Positions 1-5,434 of a DNA stretch of 5,434 bases are shown here, piece after piece. Position 1 is the stretch's first letter. Each line of letters begins with the position of its first letter. Position numbers and translations under genes: made by a program. This stretch comes from Gammaproteobacteria bacterium (lineage in GTDB: Bacteria; Pseudomonadota; Gammaproteobacteria; Steroidobacterales; Woeseiaceae), in NCBI GenBank assembly GCA_029881015.1, contig JAOUNK010000240.1, positions 1 through 5,434 of the forward strand, read 5' to 3'. The notes beneath the pieces were generated by a model, which saw only the letters and a list, made by a program, of their open reading frames with translations, had not been told where the DNA came from and made no database searches.

Positions 1-1019
1 TACTTCTGCAACAGAGTACGCGCAAGAATCAGGCGACCTTCTTCACGATCCCGGTACGGCGGGATGTTGATCGTGATTTCGCTCACCCGGTAGTAAAGAT
101 CCTCGCGGAATAGCCCTTCCTTGATCAGGGCTTCGGGAACCTGGTTGGTCGCACAGATTACACGAACGTCGACCGAGATCTCCTTGCGACCGCCCACGCG
201 CTCGATAACGCGCTCTTGAAGAAAGCGCAGCATCTTGGCCTGCAAAGCGATCGGCATGTCGCCAATCTCGTCGAGGAACAGCGTGCCACCGTTGGCGAGT
301 TCGACCTTGCCAACCGTCTGTTTGTGAGCCCCGGTAAATGCGCCCTTCTCGTGACCGAACAGCTCCGACTCGAGCAGGTTGTCGGGGATCGCAGCACAAT
401 TTATCGCAACGAAGTTCTGCTCTGCACGGGGGCTTAGACGATGCAATGCACGCGCGAGCAGTTCCTTGCCGGTGCCGCTCTCGCCCAGAAGAAGCGTCGT
501 CACATCGGTCGGCGCCACTTTCTCGATCATGCGGCATACGGCGAGCATGCCCGCGCTCGCGGCAACGATGCCGTCCAGGGGGGACTCATGGACCGCGCTC
601 TGGAGCCGGCGATTCTCAGCTTCGAGTTCGGCGATGTTGAATGCGCGATCTACCAGCAGCTTCAGCGTATCGGTATCGACCGGCTTCTCGTAAAAATCGT
701 ATGCACCCTGCGCCATCGCCGTCAGGGCGTTCTCCTGGTCGCCATTGCCCGTGACCACGATGACCTTCGTATGAGGTGCAAGGCGGAGCGTCTCGACAAG
801 TGTTGCCAGACCCTCTTCCACACCCTCCGGGTTTGGCGGCAGCCCGAGATCCTGAAGAATCACTGCCGGCTCATTGCGGCGCAGCTCCACGATCGCATCT
901 TCGCGGTTCTCGGCCGTATAGACGTCATATCCCTCAAAGCACCACCTGAGCTGCTTCAGCAGGCCAGGATCGTCTTCGACGATGAGGAGTTTGCGAGCTT
1001 GTTCGTTCATTGCCGGCAT
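1..1019 (-). CDS. prsR: PEP-CTERM-type sigma-54-dependent response regulator (PrsR), 3' end cut by window edge
   Basis: This is an NtrC-family activator, 339 codons visible and no stop before the edge. Residues 10-128 form a receiver domain: acidic pair D16-D17, phospho-acceptor D57 in the segment QDLGLPP, T90 and K112. Residues from about 150 form the sigma-54 AAA+ domain: Walker A GESGTGKE (179-186), an intact sigma-54 contact loop GAFTGA (226-231), Walker B GGTLFLDE (244-251) and GLFREDLYYRV (302-312). The segments DPGLLKQLRW, DLGLPPNPEGVEEGLATL and VTGNGDQENAL are hallmarks of the PrsR subgroup, which controls exopolysaccharide and PEP-CTERM protein genes together with the kinase PrsK. 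The rest of the AAA+ domain and the C-terminal HTH lie off the window; the family is usually about 450 residues. The start is M at 1019, with GGGGTGG 11 nt upstream; M at 1010 is an alternative. The gene follows the PepSY gene by 61 bp on the same strand. Confidence 0.93.
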   Translation of the reverse strand, partial: MPAMNEQARKLLIVEDDPGLLKQLRWCFEGYDVYTAENREDAIVELRRNEPAVILQDLGLPPNPEGVEEGLATLVETLRLAPHTKVIVVTGNGDQENALTAMAQGAYDFYEKPVDTDTLKLLVDRAFNIAELEAENRRLQSAVHESPLDGIVAASAGMLAVCRMIEKVAPTDVTTLLLGESGTGKELLARALHRLSPRAEQNFVAINCAAIPDNLLESELFGHEKGAFTGAHKQTVGKVELANGGTLFLDEIGDMPIALQAKMLRFLQERVIERVGGRKEISVDVRVICATNQVPEALIKEGLFREDLYYRVSEITINIPPYRDREEGRLILARTLLQK

Positions 1020-1043
1020 GGTGCCACGAACCACCCCGAAATT

Positions 1044-1071
1044 GCAGTAGCTGTGTCACAGCCGTTACTGC
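1044..1071. promoter_or_regulatory. Nested inverted repeat upstream of prsR
   Basis: Two inverted repeats are nested here. The inner one is the 13-bp perfect dyad GCTGTGTCACAGC (1050-1062). It is flanked by GCAGTA (1044-1049) and TACTGC (1066-1071), with a 3-nt bulge on one side. The element fills nearly half of the 61-bp gap between the PepSY stop codon and the prsR start. As RNA it could fold with a 3-nt loop, but no T-run follows on the minus strand, so a standard intrinsic terminator is unlikely. It could be an operator, for example for autoregulation, or an mRNA processing or stability hairpin. The dyad is visible; its role is inference. Confidence 0.4.
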
Positions 1072-1080
1072 GACACGGCG

Positions 1081-1767
1081 TCAGTTCTGCTTTTGGCGGT
1101 TACGGACCCTCGAGAGAATCAATCCGGACAGGCTCAACAGGATAAGGAACGCCGCAATGGCATCCATCAGCCAGGGCCCGGACTTGCCGAGGACCCGGCC
1201 GCTGTGAAGATCGAGCAGCAGGCGTTCCGCGGTCAATCCGGGACCCCGCCACGCGGCGTCCAGTGCCTCGAGCCCATCGGTAGCTGGCAGCACCTCGGCC
1301 GACCAGGCCACCTCGCCCCGGCGCTTCGCTTCCCAGTATTCGAATCGCGTAATTTCCTCGTCACTGCGGTACAACGCCTGCCCACTCTGAATGACGGCGT
1401 GGTCACCCACTCGACCAATACGCTCGATCGCGCCCGGCAAGGTCGCCGCAAGATCGATGGTTTCTACGAGTTCACCGCTTGCAAGCAGTAGGTGAACCCG
1501 GTAGTCGTCCGCCACGATGACCATCGACCCCAGCGACACCATGCCCGCATACGGACCGGGTTCTTCCATACCGTACGCGTCCAACAGCCACGGCCAGCCG
1601 ATGTATCGGCTATCCAGCTTCAGGTCTTCCGTATGGTTCAGTGCCATGCCGGACAGTGAAAGGAACAGGATAAACACGACGAGCGACAGGCCCGCCCAGC
1701 GATGACCACGGCGCAACCAGCGACGTGCGCCTCTGCTGCCGTTACTCGGCGCTTGCAACGTGTTCAT
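1081..1767 (-). CDS. PepSY-associated transmembrane protein (putative heme/electron-transfer membrane subunit)
   Basis: This 228-residue inner-membrane protein resembles short members of the PepSY-associated TM family. An Arg-rich N-terminus (RRWLRRGHR, 15-23) precedes TM1 (about 25-43). A periplasmic domain of about 150 residues follows, then TM2 (about 201-219) and a basic tail. The end of the loop, LLLDLHSGRVLG (183-194), and the following GPWLMDAIAAFLILLSLSG are the typical family signature. H22 beside TM1, H45 just after it and H188 before TM2 are candidate heme ligands; family members are thought to carry b-type heme or move electrons across the membrane. The start at 1767 overlaps the flavoprotein gene by 26 bp and has no clear ribosome site, so translation is probably coupled. 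The operon suggests it hands electrons to the periplasmic flavoprotein. The family call is firm; heme binding and electron flow are inferred. Confidence 0.85.
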   Translation of the reverse strand: MNTLQAPSNGSRGARRWLRRGHRWAGLSLVVFILFLSLSGMALNHTEDLKLDSRYIGWPWLLDAYGMEEPGPYAGMVSLGSMVIVADDYRVHLLLASGELVETIDLAATLPGAIERIGRVGDHAVIQSGQALYRSDEEITRFEYWEAKRRGEVAWSAEVLPATDGLEALDAAWRGPGLTAERLLLDLHSGRVLGKSGPWLMDAIAAFLILLSLSGLILSRVRNRQKQN

Positions 1768-2278
1768 GCATCAGCAGCGCTATGCGCGCAATTCGGGTAA
1801 CGGCGTGCACCGACATCGTCGCCCCCGTGATCCCGTCAATACGGCGGTCGAGGCGGCCCTCAGGACCAAGGCGAGCGTTGGCGAACTGATCGGTAAAGAA
1901 CGGGTATCGCACCTCCCAACCCCGGCTCTCGCGAAAAGCAAGGACGCGCACATTCTCAATCGCACCGGCCTCGACGGTCACGCCGATCGTAATTGGCAAC
2001 TCCTTCCCGATCTCGTCCAGTATCCACGCGCTCCGGGCACCGTCACGCCAGTACCGCACCCGCAGCGCCGCGAAATCGTGCTCCAGCATAGCTTCTACGG
2101 CGGTGCGCAATTCGCCTGTTACCCACAATACCCTGGCCGCGGGAGGATCCGCAGCGAAGACGCTGTTGAGGTACTCGTCATTTTCGAGGTAGTGGCCTGC
2201 CTCACCACCGGACCCGGCCGCAGCCGGGCCCATGGCGAACAGCAGCAAGAGCGCTATGCGAGTGAGCATCGTTGGCAT
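1742..2278 (-). CDS. Exported FMN-binding domain protein with covalent flavinylation motif
   Basis: This is a 178-residue soluble periplasmic protein. A signal peptide (hydrophobic core 5-16, Ala-rich cleavage zone 18-23) leads into a region beginning GEAGHYLENDEYL. A single FMN-binding domain occupies about 80-170 (DEIGKELPITIGVTVEAG, then VRVLAFRESRGWEVRYPFF). The motif DGITGATMS (148-156) matches the consensus at which ApbE-type flavin transferases attach FMN through phosphoester linkage to Thr, here T154. Such domains occur in Nqr/Rnf subunits and in extracytosolic electron-transfer proteins; this one has no membrane helix beyond the signal peptide, so it would be a mobile or docked electron carrier. 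No ApbE gene is visible in the window. The start at 2278 lies 6 bp after the porin stop; M4 (2269) is also possible and gives a tidier signal peptide. The domain and motif are clear, and the redox role in iron metabolism is inferred from the Fur box. Confidence 0.88.
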   Translation of the reverse strand: MPTMLTRIALLLLFAMGPAAAGSGGEAGHYLENDEYLNSVFAADPPAARVLWVTGELRTAVEAMLEHDFAALRVRYWRDGARSAWILDEIGKELPITIGVTVEAGAIENVRVLAFRESRGWEVRYPFFTDQFANARLGPEGRLDRRIDGITGATMSVHAVTRIARIALLMHEHVASAE

Positions 2279-2284
2279 CCGCTG

Positions 2285-3529
2285 TTAGAAGTTGTAGCCG
2301 AAGCCGAGATCGACGGCGTCGAAGTCGCTGGCGCTGAGAGCCGGCACGTCGAATTCCCGGCTTCTGAAGTCGACCTTCAGTACGACCCCATCCGTCGGCC
2401 AGTAGTTGAGACCGAATTCGCTCTGGCTGAACCGGTCCTGCTGGCGAGCCGCGTCCAGGTCCTCGTAGCGTGCGTAGACACCCCATTGGTCCGAAATCCG
2501 GAAGCTCGGCTCTACGTACCAGCCGGACTGCGAATCTGCGTCGGCAGCCTCAATGGCTGCGCCGTCAAAGTCCCACGCGCCGTAGAGGGCACGCAGGCCA
2601 AAGCGTTCGTACTGGTAGATCGCGTGCGCAGTCAGCAACTGGCCCGAGTCCAGGCCGTCACCCGGTACCTGGCTGGGATCCGATTGATACTGGTAGCTGG
2701 CGGCAAGCTCGAGGCCGGGCACACCCGTGTACTTCAGCCTGAATGTAGCAGCCAGGTCACTCGCCATCGCTTCGGCGACCTTCTGGCGCCCGCTGCGGAC
2801 CCGAAACGCGCTGCTTCCATTGGTGGGTATCGCGAGTCCGGAATGCAATGCTGCATCCCAGCTCAGCCCGCCAGCGAGGTTGCCACGCATGCCGGCGCCT
2901 GCCTCCCACCAGGTTGAAGGCAGAATGATGCTCTCGACGTCGTTGCGCTCCACGCCATAGAAGGTCGGCGGCTCATGCGTCTCGTTCAGAATGCCCACCG
3001 GCAACAGGAACAGGCCGGTCTTCGCGAAGAGATTGTCCCTCAGGGCAAACTCGACATAGGCCTGCTCGAGCTCCACCTCGCCAGGCTTGCCCTCGCCCGC
3101 AAGCGAGTGCTCGAGCTCGAACTCGGAGAAGAAGCGCACCCGGTCCGTGAATTCATGGCCGAAGAACAGGACAAAGCGATGAAAGTCGATTTCGTCACTG
3201 TCACCCGATTCGGCATCGATCTGGCTGTAGTGCAGCTCGCCATAGCCGCCAATCGACGTCTTGCGAGGCTGGGTGTCGGCGGCCGCCAGACTCTCTACAA
3301 CATCGCCGGTCGCCTCGATGCGCTCCTCGGTTTCTGCGACCTTTGCATTCGTCGCAACGATGCCATTGCGTGCCTCGTCCAGTTCCTTGCGCAGTGCATC
3401 TATTTCGGCCTGCTGACGCTGCACGATCTCGAGAATATCCTCGAGCGTGGTCGGGGGTTCCTGAGCGATCGCCAGGGGGGATACTACAACTACGGCCAAG
3501 CCAATCAGGGCGGCCCGGAGTATGTTCAT
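2285..3529 (-). CDS. Outer-membrane porin with N-terminal periplasmic coiled coil
   Basis: The first gene of the Fur-linked operon encodes 414 residues. A signal peptide (1-22, cleavage after AIA) is followed by a heptad-rich segment at about 28-85 (LEDILEIVQRQQAEIDALRKEL) that should form a coiled coil. From about 92 a beta-barrel runs to the C-terminus, starting GGYGELHYSQ, with alternating aromatic/hydrophobic strands and a terminal Phe (GYNF), the usual signal for outer-membrane assembly. The stretch GLFLLPVGILNETHEPPTFYG (172-192) is typical of phosphate-selective-porin-like proteins. I chose the ATG at 3529, not the longer frame from 3589: the signal peptide starts there and an AGGA ribosome site lies about 10 nt upstream, while the extension runs back through the promoter. 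The substrate is unknown; iron control suggests a metal complex or a reductant/siderophore path, but this is inference. Confidence 0.85.
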   Translation of the reverse strand: MNILRAALIGLAVVVVSPLAIAQEPPTTLEDILEIVQRQQAEIDALRKELDEARNGIVATNAKVAETEERIEATGDVVESLAAADTQPRKTSIGGYGELHYSQIDAESGDSDEIDFHRFVLFFGHEFTDRVRFFSEFELEHSLAGEGKPGEVELEQAYVEFALRDNLFAKTGLFLLPVGILNETHEPPTFYGVERNDVESIILPSTWWEAGAGMRGNLAGGLSWDAALHSGLAIPTNGSSAFRVRSGRQKVAEAMASDLAATFRLKYTGVPGLELAASYQYQSDPSQVPGDGLDSGQLLTAHAIYQYERFGLRALYGAWDFDGAAIEAADADSQSGWYVEPSFRISDQWGVYARYEDLDAARQQDRFSQSEFGLNYWPTDGVVLKVDFRSREFDVPALSASDFDAVDLGFGYNF

Positions 3530-3538
3530 GATCTTGCG

Positions 3539-3547
3539 CTTCCTGTA
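3539..3547 (-). promoter_or_regulatory. Ribosome binding site of the porin gene
   Basis: The minus strand reads ACAGGAAG about 9 nt before the ATG at 3529. This is the clearest Shine-Dalgarno sequence in the window and decides the start in favour of 3529. Confidence 0.6.
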
Positions 3548-3560
3548 ATCAACGGTGAGA

Positions 3561-3589
3561 AGATTACGGGATGTTAACGCAAATGACAA
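3561..3589 (-). promoter_or_regulatory. Candidate sigma-70 promoter of the porin-flavoprotein-PepSY operon
   Basis: On the minus strand, TTGTCA (3589-3584; 5 of 6 match to TTGACA) is separated by exactly 17 bp from TAATCT (3566-3561; a weaker -10). Transcription would start near 3554, giving a leader of about 25 nt with the ribosome site in it. The -35 element lies inside the Fur box, so Fur binding would block polymerase. The -10 is imperfect, so the exact start is uncertain. Confidence 0.45.
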
Positions 3590-3600
3590 TCATTCTCATT
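3582..3600. promoter_or_regulatory. Fur box
   Basis: The 19-bp sequence AATGACAATCATTCTCATT is a near-perfect dyad: 8 of 9 positions of the left arm match the complement of the right arm, around the central C at 3591. Its core TGACAATCATTCTCA (3584-3598) matches the 7-1-7 Fur consensus TGATAATnATTATCA at 12 of 14 fixed positions. It lies about 55 bp upstream of the porin start and overlaps the predicted -35 element, the classical position for Fe2+-Fur repression. The operon should therefore be induced under iron limitation. A related metal regulator such as Zur or Mur cannot be excluded from one site. Confidence 0.8.
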
Positions 3601-3601
3601 C

Positions 3602-3611
3602 GTATTAATAC
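3602..3611. repeat. AT-rich 10-bp palindrome upstream of the Fur box
   Basis: GTATTAATAC is a perfect palindrome 12 bp upstream of the predicted -35 element. It lies where an UP element or an activator half-site would be. It is short and could be chance in the only AT-rich spot of the window. Confidence 0.25.
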
Positions 3612-3618
3612 ATAGGAA

Positions 3619-3638
3619 GACCGCTCTCTACGCCGGTC
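3619..3638 (-). terminator. Weak hairpin at the end of the methyltransferase gene
   Basis: On the minus strand GACCG (3638-3634) and CGGTC (3623-3619) can pair around a 10-nt loop, followed by TTCCTATGTATT. The stem spans the methyltransferase stop codon. It is short, its loop is long and the T-run is poor, so it is at best a weak terminator. This is the only terminator-like structure between the polysaccharide genes and the Fur-linked operon. Confidence 0.2.
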
Positions 3639-4377
3639 GCCGCATTGTGACCACGTAGCCATCGGAGAGGTCTAACCGATTGAATAAACGGGAAAACATA
3701 GCGAATGGCCACACGGTGACACGGTTGACCAGGAGCGGTGCCAGGCTGCCTGACAGCCAGGCAGGTATCTGCCTGTGGTTGCTCATGCTGGTCTGTTTCT
3801 CCTGGTCCCAGCCCGCCCTGTCGGTCATCGAGCGCCGGGCCAGCCAGACGCGCAGTCGGCTCAGCCAGTTGATAAAGGGATAGCCGTAGGCAGTCACCTC
3901 GACGTCGACGAAGCCTGCGTCCTCGAGCATCCGTGTCAGATCCGCCTTTTCGTAACGCCGCAGGTGGCCAACCAGTTCATCGTGGACGGTCCAGTATTTC
4001 GCTTTCGCGGGCATGGAAAGGACGGCTTGTCCGCCCGGCACGAGGCTCGCGAAAATCCTGCGCATAAACTCTGCATCGTTTTCGATGTGCTCGATGACTT
4101 CGCACGCGACGACGCAGTCGAAATCACCCGGAACCTCGTCCGTCATGACGTTGACGTTCGAAATATCGAGGCGTGCTCTCTCCCCGGCGGGCAGCTTCTC
4201 GTAGGATTGCGGAAGATCGTCCGTGAAGTCGAGTGCCAGCCCGCGCTCGAAGCGACCGAGCAACTCGCGCGTCAGCGTAAGGTCGGCAGCGCCGATCTCC
4301 ATGAACGTTCTGCCGTTGTGCAGCCTGCGCAGGAGTTCATGGCGACGAAACAGGAACCTTGGCGCAGGATATTTCAT
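3628..4377 (-). CDS. Class I SAM-dependent methyltransferase, polysaccharide-locus type
   Basis: The 249-residue protein has a Rossmann methyltransferase fold. Motif I is FMEIGAAD (25-32) and the acidic end of beta2 is ALD (48-50). DFDCVVACEVIEHIEND (85-101) is the diagnostic beta4 segment of the type 11/12/23 group. SLVPGGQAVLSMP (111-123) and DELVGHLRRYEKADL (133-147) follow, the latter common in methyltransferases of surface-glycan clusters. No signal peptide is seen, so it should act in the cytoplasm, probably methylating a sugar or lipid-linked glycan intermediate; the acceptor cannot be read from sequence. Motif I has Ala where the second Gly of GxG is usual, a tolerated variation. The start at 4377 overlaps the glycosyltransferase stop as ATGA, so the two are translationally coupled. 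A hydrophobic C-terminal stretch (about 212-230) could help membrane association. Confidence 0.85.
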   Translation of the reverse strand: MKYPAPRFLFRRHELLRRLHNGRTFMEIGAADLTLTRELLGRFERGLALDFTDDLPQSYEKLPAGERARLDISNVNVMTDEVPGDFDCVVACEVIEHIENDAEFMRRIFASLVPGGQAVLSMPAKAKYWTVHDELVGHLRRYEKADLTRMLEDAGFVDVEVTAYGYPFINWLSRLRVWLARRSMTDRAGWDQEKQTSMSNHRQIPAWLSGSLAPLLVNRVTVWPFAMFSRLFNRLDLSDGYVVTMRRPA

Positions 4378-5434
4378 GTCACTGCACGCAATGCCGGCTC
4401 GAGCTGTGCCGCCAGCGCGTCGAGAGAGAACTGCTGCTCGAACAGCTTGCGGCCGTTAGCCCCGATCGCGGGCAATTCGTCGCGATGCTCCAGCGCCCAC
4501 TCGAACGCCTCGGCGAGACTTGCCGGATCGGCCTGCTTGACGAGCAGGCAATTCTTGCGATCGACAAAGGCAATCGGTTCATCCACCTTCCCGATGACCG
4601 TGGGCTTGGACTGCGCCAGGAACTGAAACGCCTTGCCTGTGATCACGCGCAGCGCCTGTGGCGTTCCTCCAAACGGGCCGCCGAGACATAAGTCCGCACT
4701 CGGGATGACACGGGACTGCAGCTCCTCGAAATCCACCCATGTATCGTGCACGACGTTGCCCGGCTGCAATTCCGCCAACAGGCTCTGGAAGCCGGCGAGC
4801 GCCTTGCCCGTGCCACCAATGATACGGAATTCGATAGGCTTTCCCTCGAGCCGCTTGCAGGCGCGCAGCAAGACATCCATTCCATGCAGCGGCAGGAACG
4901 TGCCGTAGAACAGCACCGAGAGCGGCTTGTGGGCAGTCTTGCCCGGCTTTTCCGGGTGCGCCTCGGCGGACACCGCGCCCACGTAAACAACGTCCATCTT
5001 GTGTTCCGCAACGGAGAATCGCCGGGCGATAAACTGCCGGTGCAGCACCGTGTCAGTCAGACAGCGTGCCGAGAGGTGCAGGCATAGCCATTCGAGCGGA
5101 TAGACCAGGATGCCGGCAATCCTGCCGAAAACCCCGGCCTTCCCTTCCGACAACAGGGCGTCGCTCGGTGACATGAAGGCATCGAAAATCAATGGCTTGC
5201 CGAGCGCGATGAGTCGAATTATCCAGAATATCTCGTGTCCGCGAAAACCCAGGACGTAAACATCCGGGTTGTGCCGCATCCGTATCCGCAGCGTCTTCCA
5301 GACAGTTTCCAGGTAGCGGCTGAATCCGGGGCGCGTGTTGGTCGCGTCGAACACCTCACAACCGTCTATGCGGCGGAGCGCCGCCTGCAAATTGCGGGTG
5401 CGTATATAGGCCGACGCCCGGTACGACACCACAT
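4374..5434 (-). CDS. Glycosyltransferase, GT-B fold (family 4-like), N-terminus cut by window edge
   Basis: About 352 residues are visible, the frame entering from the right edge. The GTG at 5432 need not be the start, since the first residues (SYRASAYIRTRNLQAAL) look like the inside of the N-terminal Rossmann domain; perhaps 10-20 residues are missing. The N-terminal half contains VYVLGFRGHE and IFDAFMSPSD. The C-terminal donor-binding half begins at about 170 with LSVLFYGTFLPLHGMDVLLRA, the GT4 glycine/His turn, then FRIIGGTG (202-209), a Gly-rich segment GGPFGGTPQA (251-260) and KAFQFLAQSKPTVIG (267-281), where the usual nucleotide-sugar contacts lie. The end is the family-like helix ANGRKLFEQQFSLDALA. 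It should add a sugar from a nucleotide donor to a lipid-linked glycan on the cytoplasmic face; neither sugar nor linkage can be told. It overlaps the downstream methyltransferase by 4 bp. Confidence 0.88.
   Translation of the reverse strand, partial: VVSYRASAYIRTRNLQAALRRIDGCEVFDATNTRPGFSRYLETVWKTLRIRMRHNPDVYVLGFRGHEIFWIIRLIALGKPLIFDAFMSPSDALLSEGKAGVFGRIAGILVYPLEWLCLHLSARCLTDTVLHRQFIARRFSVAEHKMDVVYVGAVSAEAHPEKPGKTAHKPLSVLFYGTFLPLHGMDVLLRACKRLEGKPIEFRIIGGTGKALAGFQSLLAELQPGNVVHDTWVDFEELQSRVIPSADLCLGGPFGGTPQALRVITGKAFQFLAQSKPTVIGKVDEPIAFVDRKNCLLVKQADPASLAEAFEWALEHRDELPAIGANGRKLFEQQFSLDALAAQLEPALRAVT

Noticed and set aside
43..537. Minus-strand open frame of 164 codons inside prsR
   Set aside because: It is in another frame from the receiver/AAA+ coding frame and reads as an Arg-rich shadow. 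The prsR frame itself is unbroken, so there is no frameshift to explain.
1009..1024. Sigma-54-like element TGGCAC-N5-CGGCA at the prsR start
   Set aside because: The -24 half and the GC of the -12 half fit with correct spacing, but the TT of the -12 element is missing. The site covers the start codon, so transcription would begin inside the gene. Probably chance.
441..1145. Plus-strand open frame of 234 codons opposite prsR
   Set aside because: The opposite strand encodes intact receiver and AAA+ motifs. The plus frame shows low-complexity Arg/His/Cys-rich composition typical of a shadow.
1760..2917. Long plus-strand open frame of 385 codons opposite the flavoprotein and porin genes
   Set aside because: It is the antisense of two genes with clear domains. 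The translation shows no recognisable domain, signal peptide or sensible hydrophobic pattern, and long antisense frames are common in GC-rich DNA.
3530..3589. 20-residue N-terminal extension of the porin from an ATG at 3589
   Set aside because: It would place the start inside the Fur box and promoter, ahead of a complete signal peptide that begins at 3529 with a good ribosome site.
3775..4626. Plus-strand open frame of 283 codons across the methyltransferase/glycosyltransferase junction
   Set aside because: It crosses the coupled stop/start of two well-supported minus-strand genes and has no family-like motifs.

Overview
The window reads almost entirely from the minus strand and holds six genes, two of them cut by the window edges. 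GC content is moderately high (roughly 58-60% by eye). The genes point to a Gram-negative proteobacterium of the PEP-CTERM/exosortase, exopolysaccharide-producing type, probably gamma- or betaproteobacterial. The clues are a PrsR-type sigma-54 activator, an outer-membrane porin ending in Phe, a signal-peptide-bearing periplasmic flavoprotein and a classical Fur box. No species can be named from the sequence.

Layout in the direction of transcription, from high to low coordinates. (1) 5434-3628: a GT-B/family 4-like glycosyltransferase lacking its N-terminus, joined by an ATGA stop/start overlap to a class I SAM-dependent methyltransferase. This looks like the tail of a surface-polysaccharide operon. 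(2) 3627-3530: the main intergenic region, with a well-preserved Fur box overlapping the -35 element of a plausible sigma-70 promoter, and a 10-bp AT-rich palindrome just upstream. (3) 3529-1081: a tight three-gene operon. It encodes a porin with a periplasmic coiled coil, a small exported FMN-binding protein with a covalent flavinylation motif, and a two-helix PepSY-associated membrane protein with candidate heme-ligand histidines. The genes are 6 bp apart and then overlapping by 26 bp. (4) 1080-1020: a short spacer with a nested inverted repeat. (5) 1019-1: a PEP-CTERM-type sigma-54 response regulator (PrsR), running off the left edge after the receiver domain and most of the AAA+ domain.

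The best candidate for an under-described system is the porin / flavinylated protein / PepSY trio behind a Fur box. It has an outer-membrane, a periplasmic and an inner-membrane component, and its redox parts could pass electrons across the inner membrane to a periplasmic acceptor. With Fur control, the simplest inference is reductive iron acquisition or an envelope redox function induced by iron starvation. The trio sits between polysaccharide genes and the polysaccharide/PEP-CTERM regulator, and no PrsK-like kinase gene lies next to prsR on its upstream side. That raises the possibility that read-through links iron status to exopolysaccharide control. I see no RNA genes, CRISPR arrays, insertion sequences or tandem repeats in the window.
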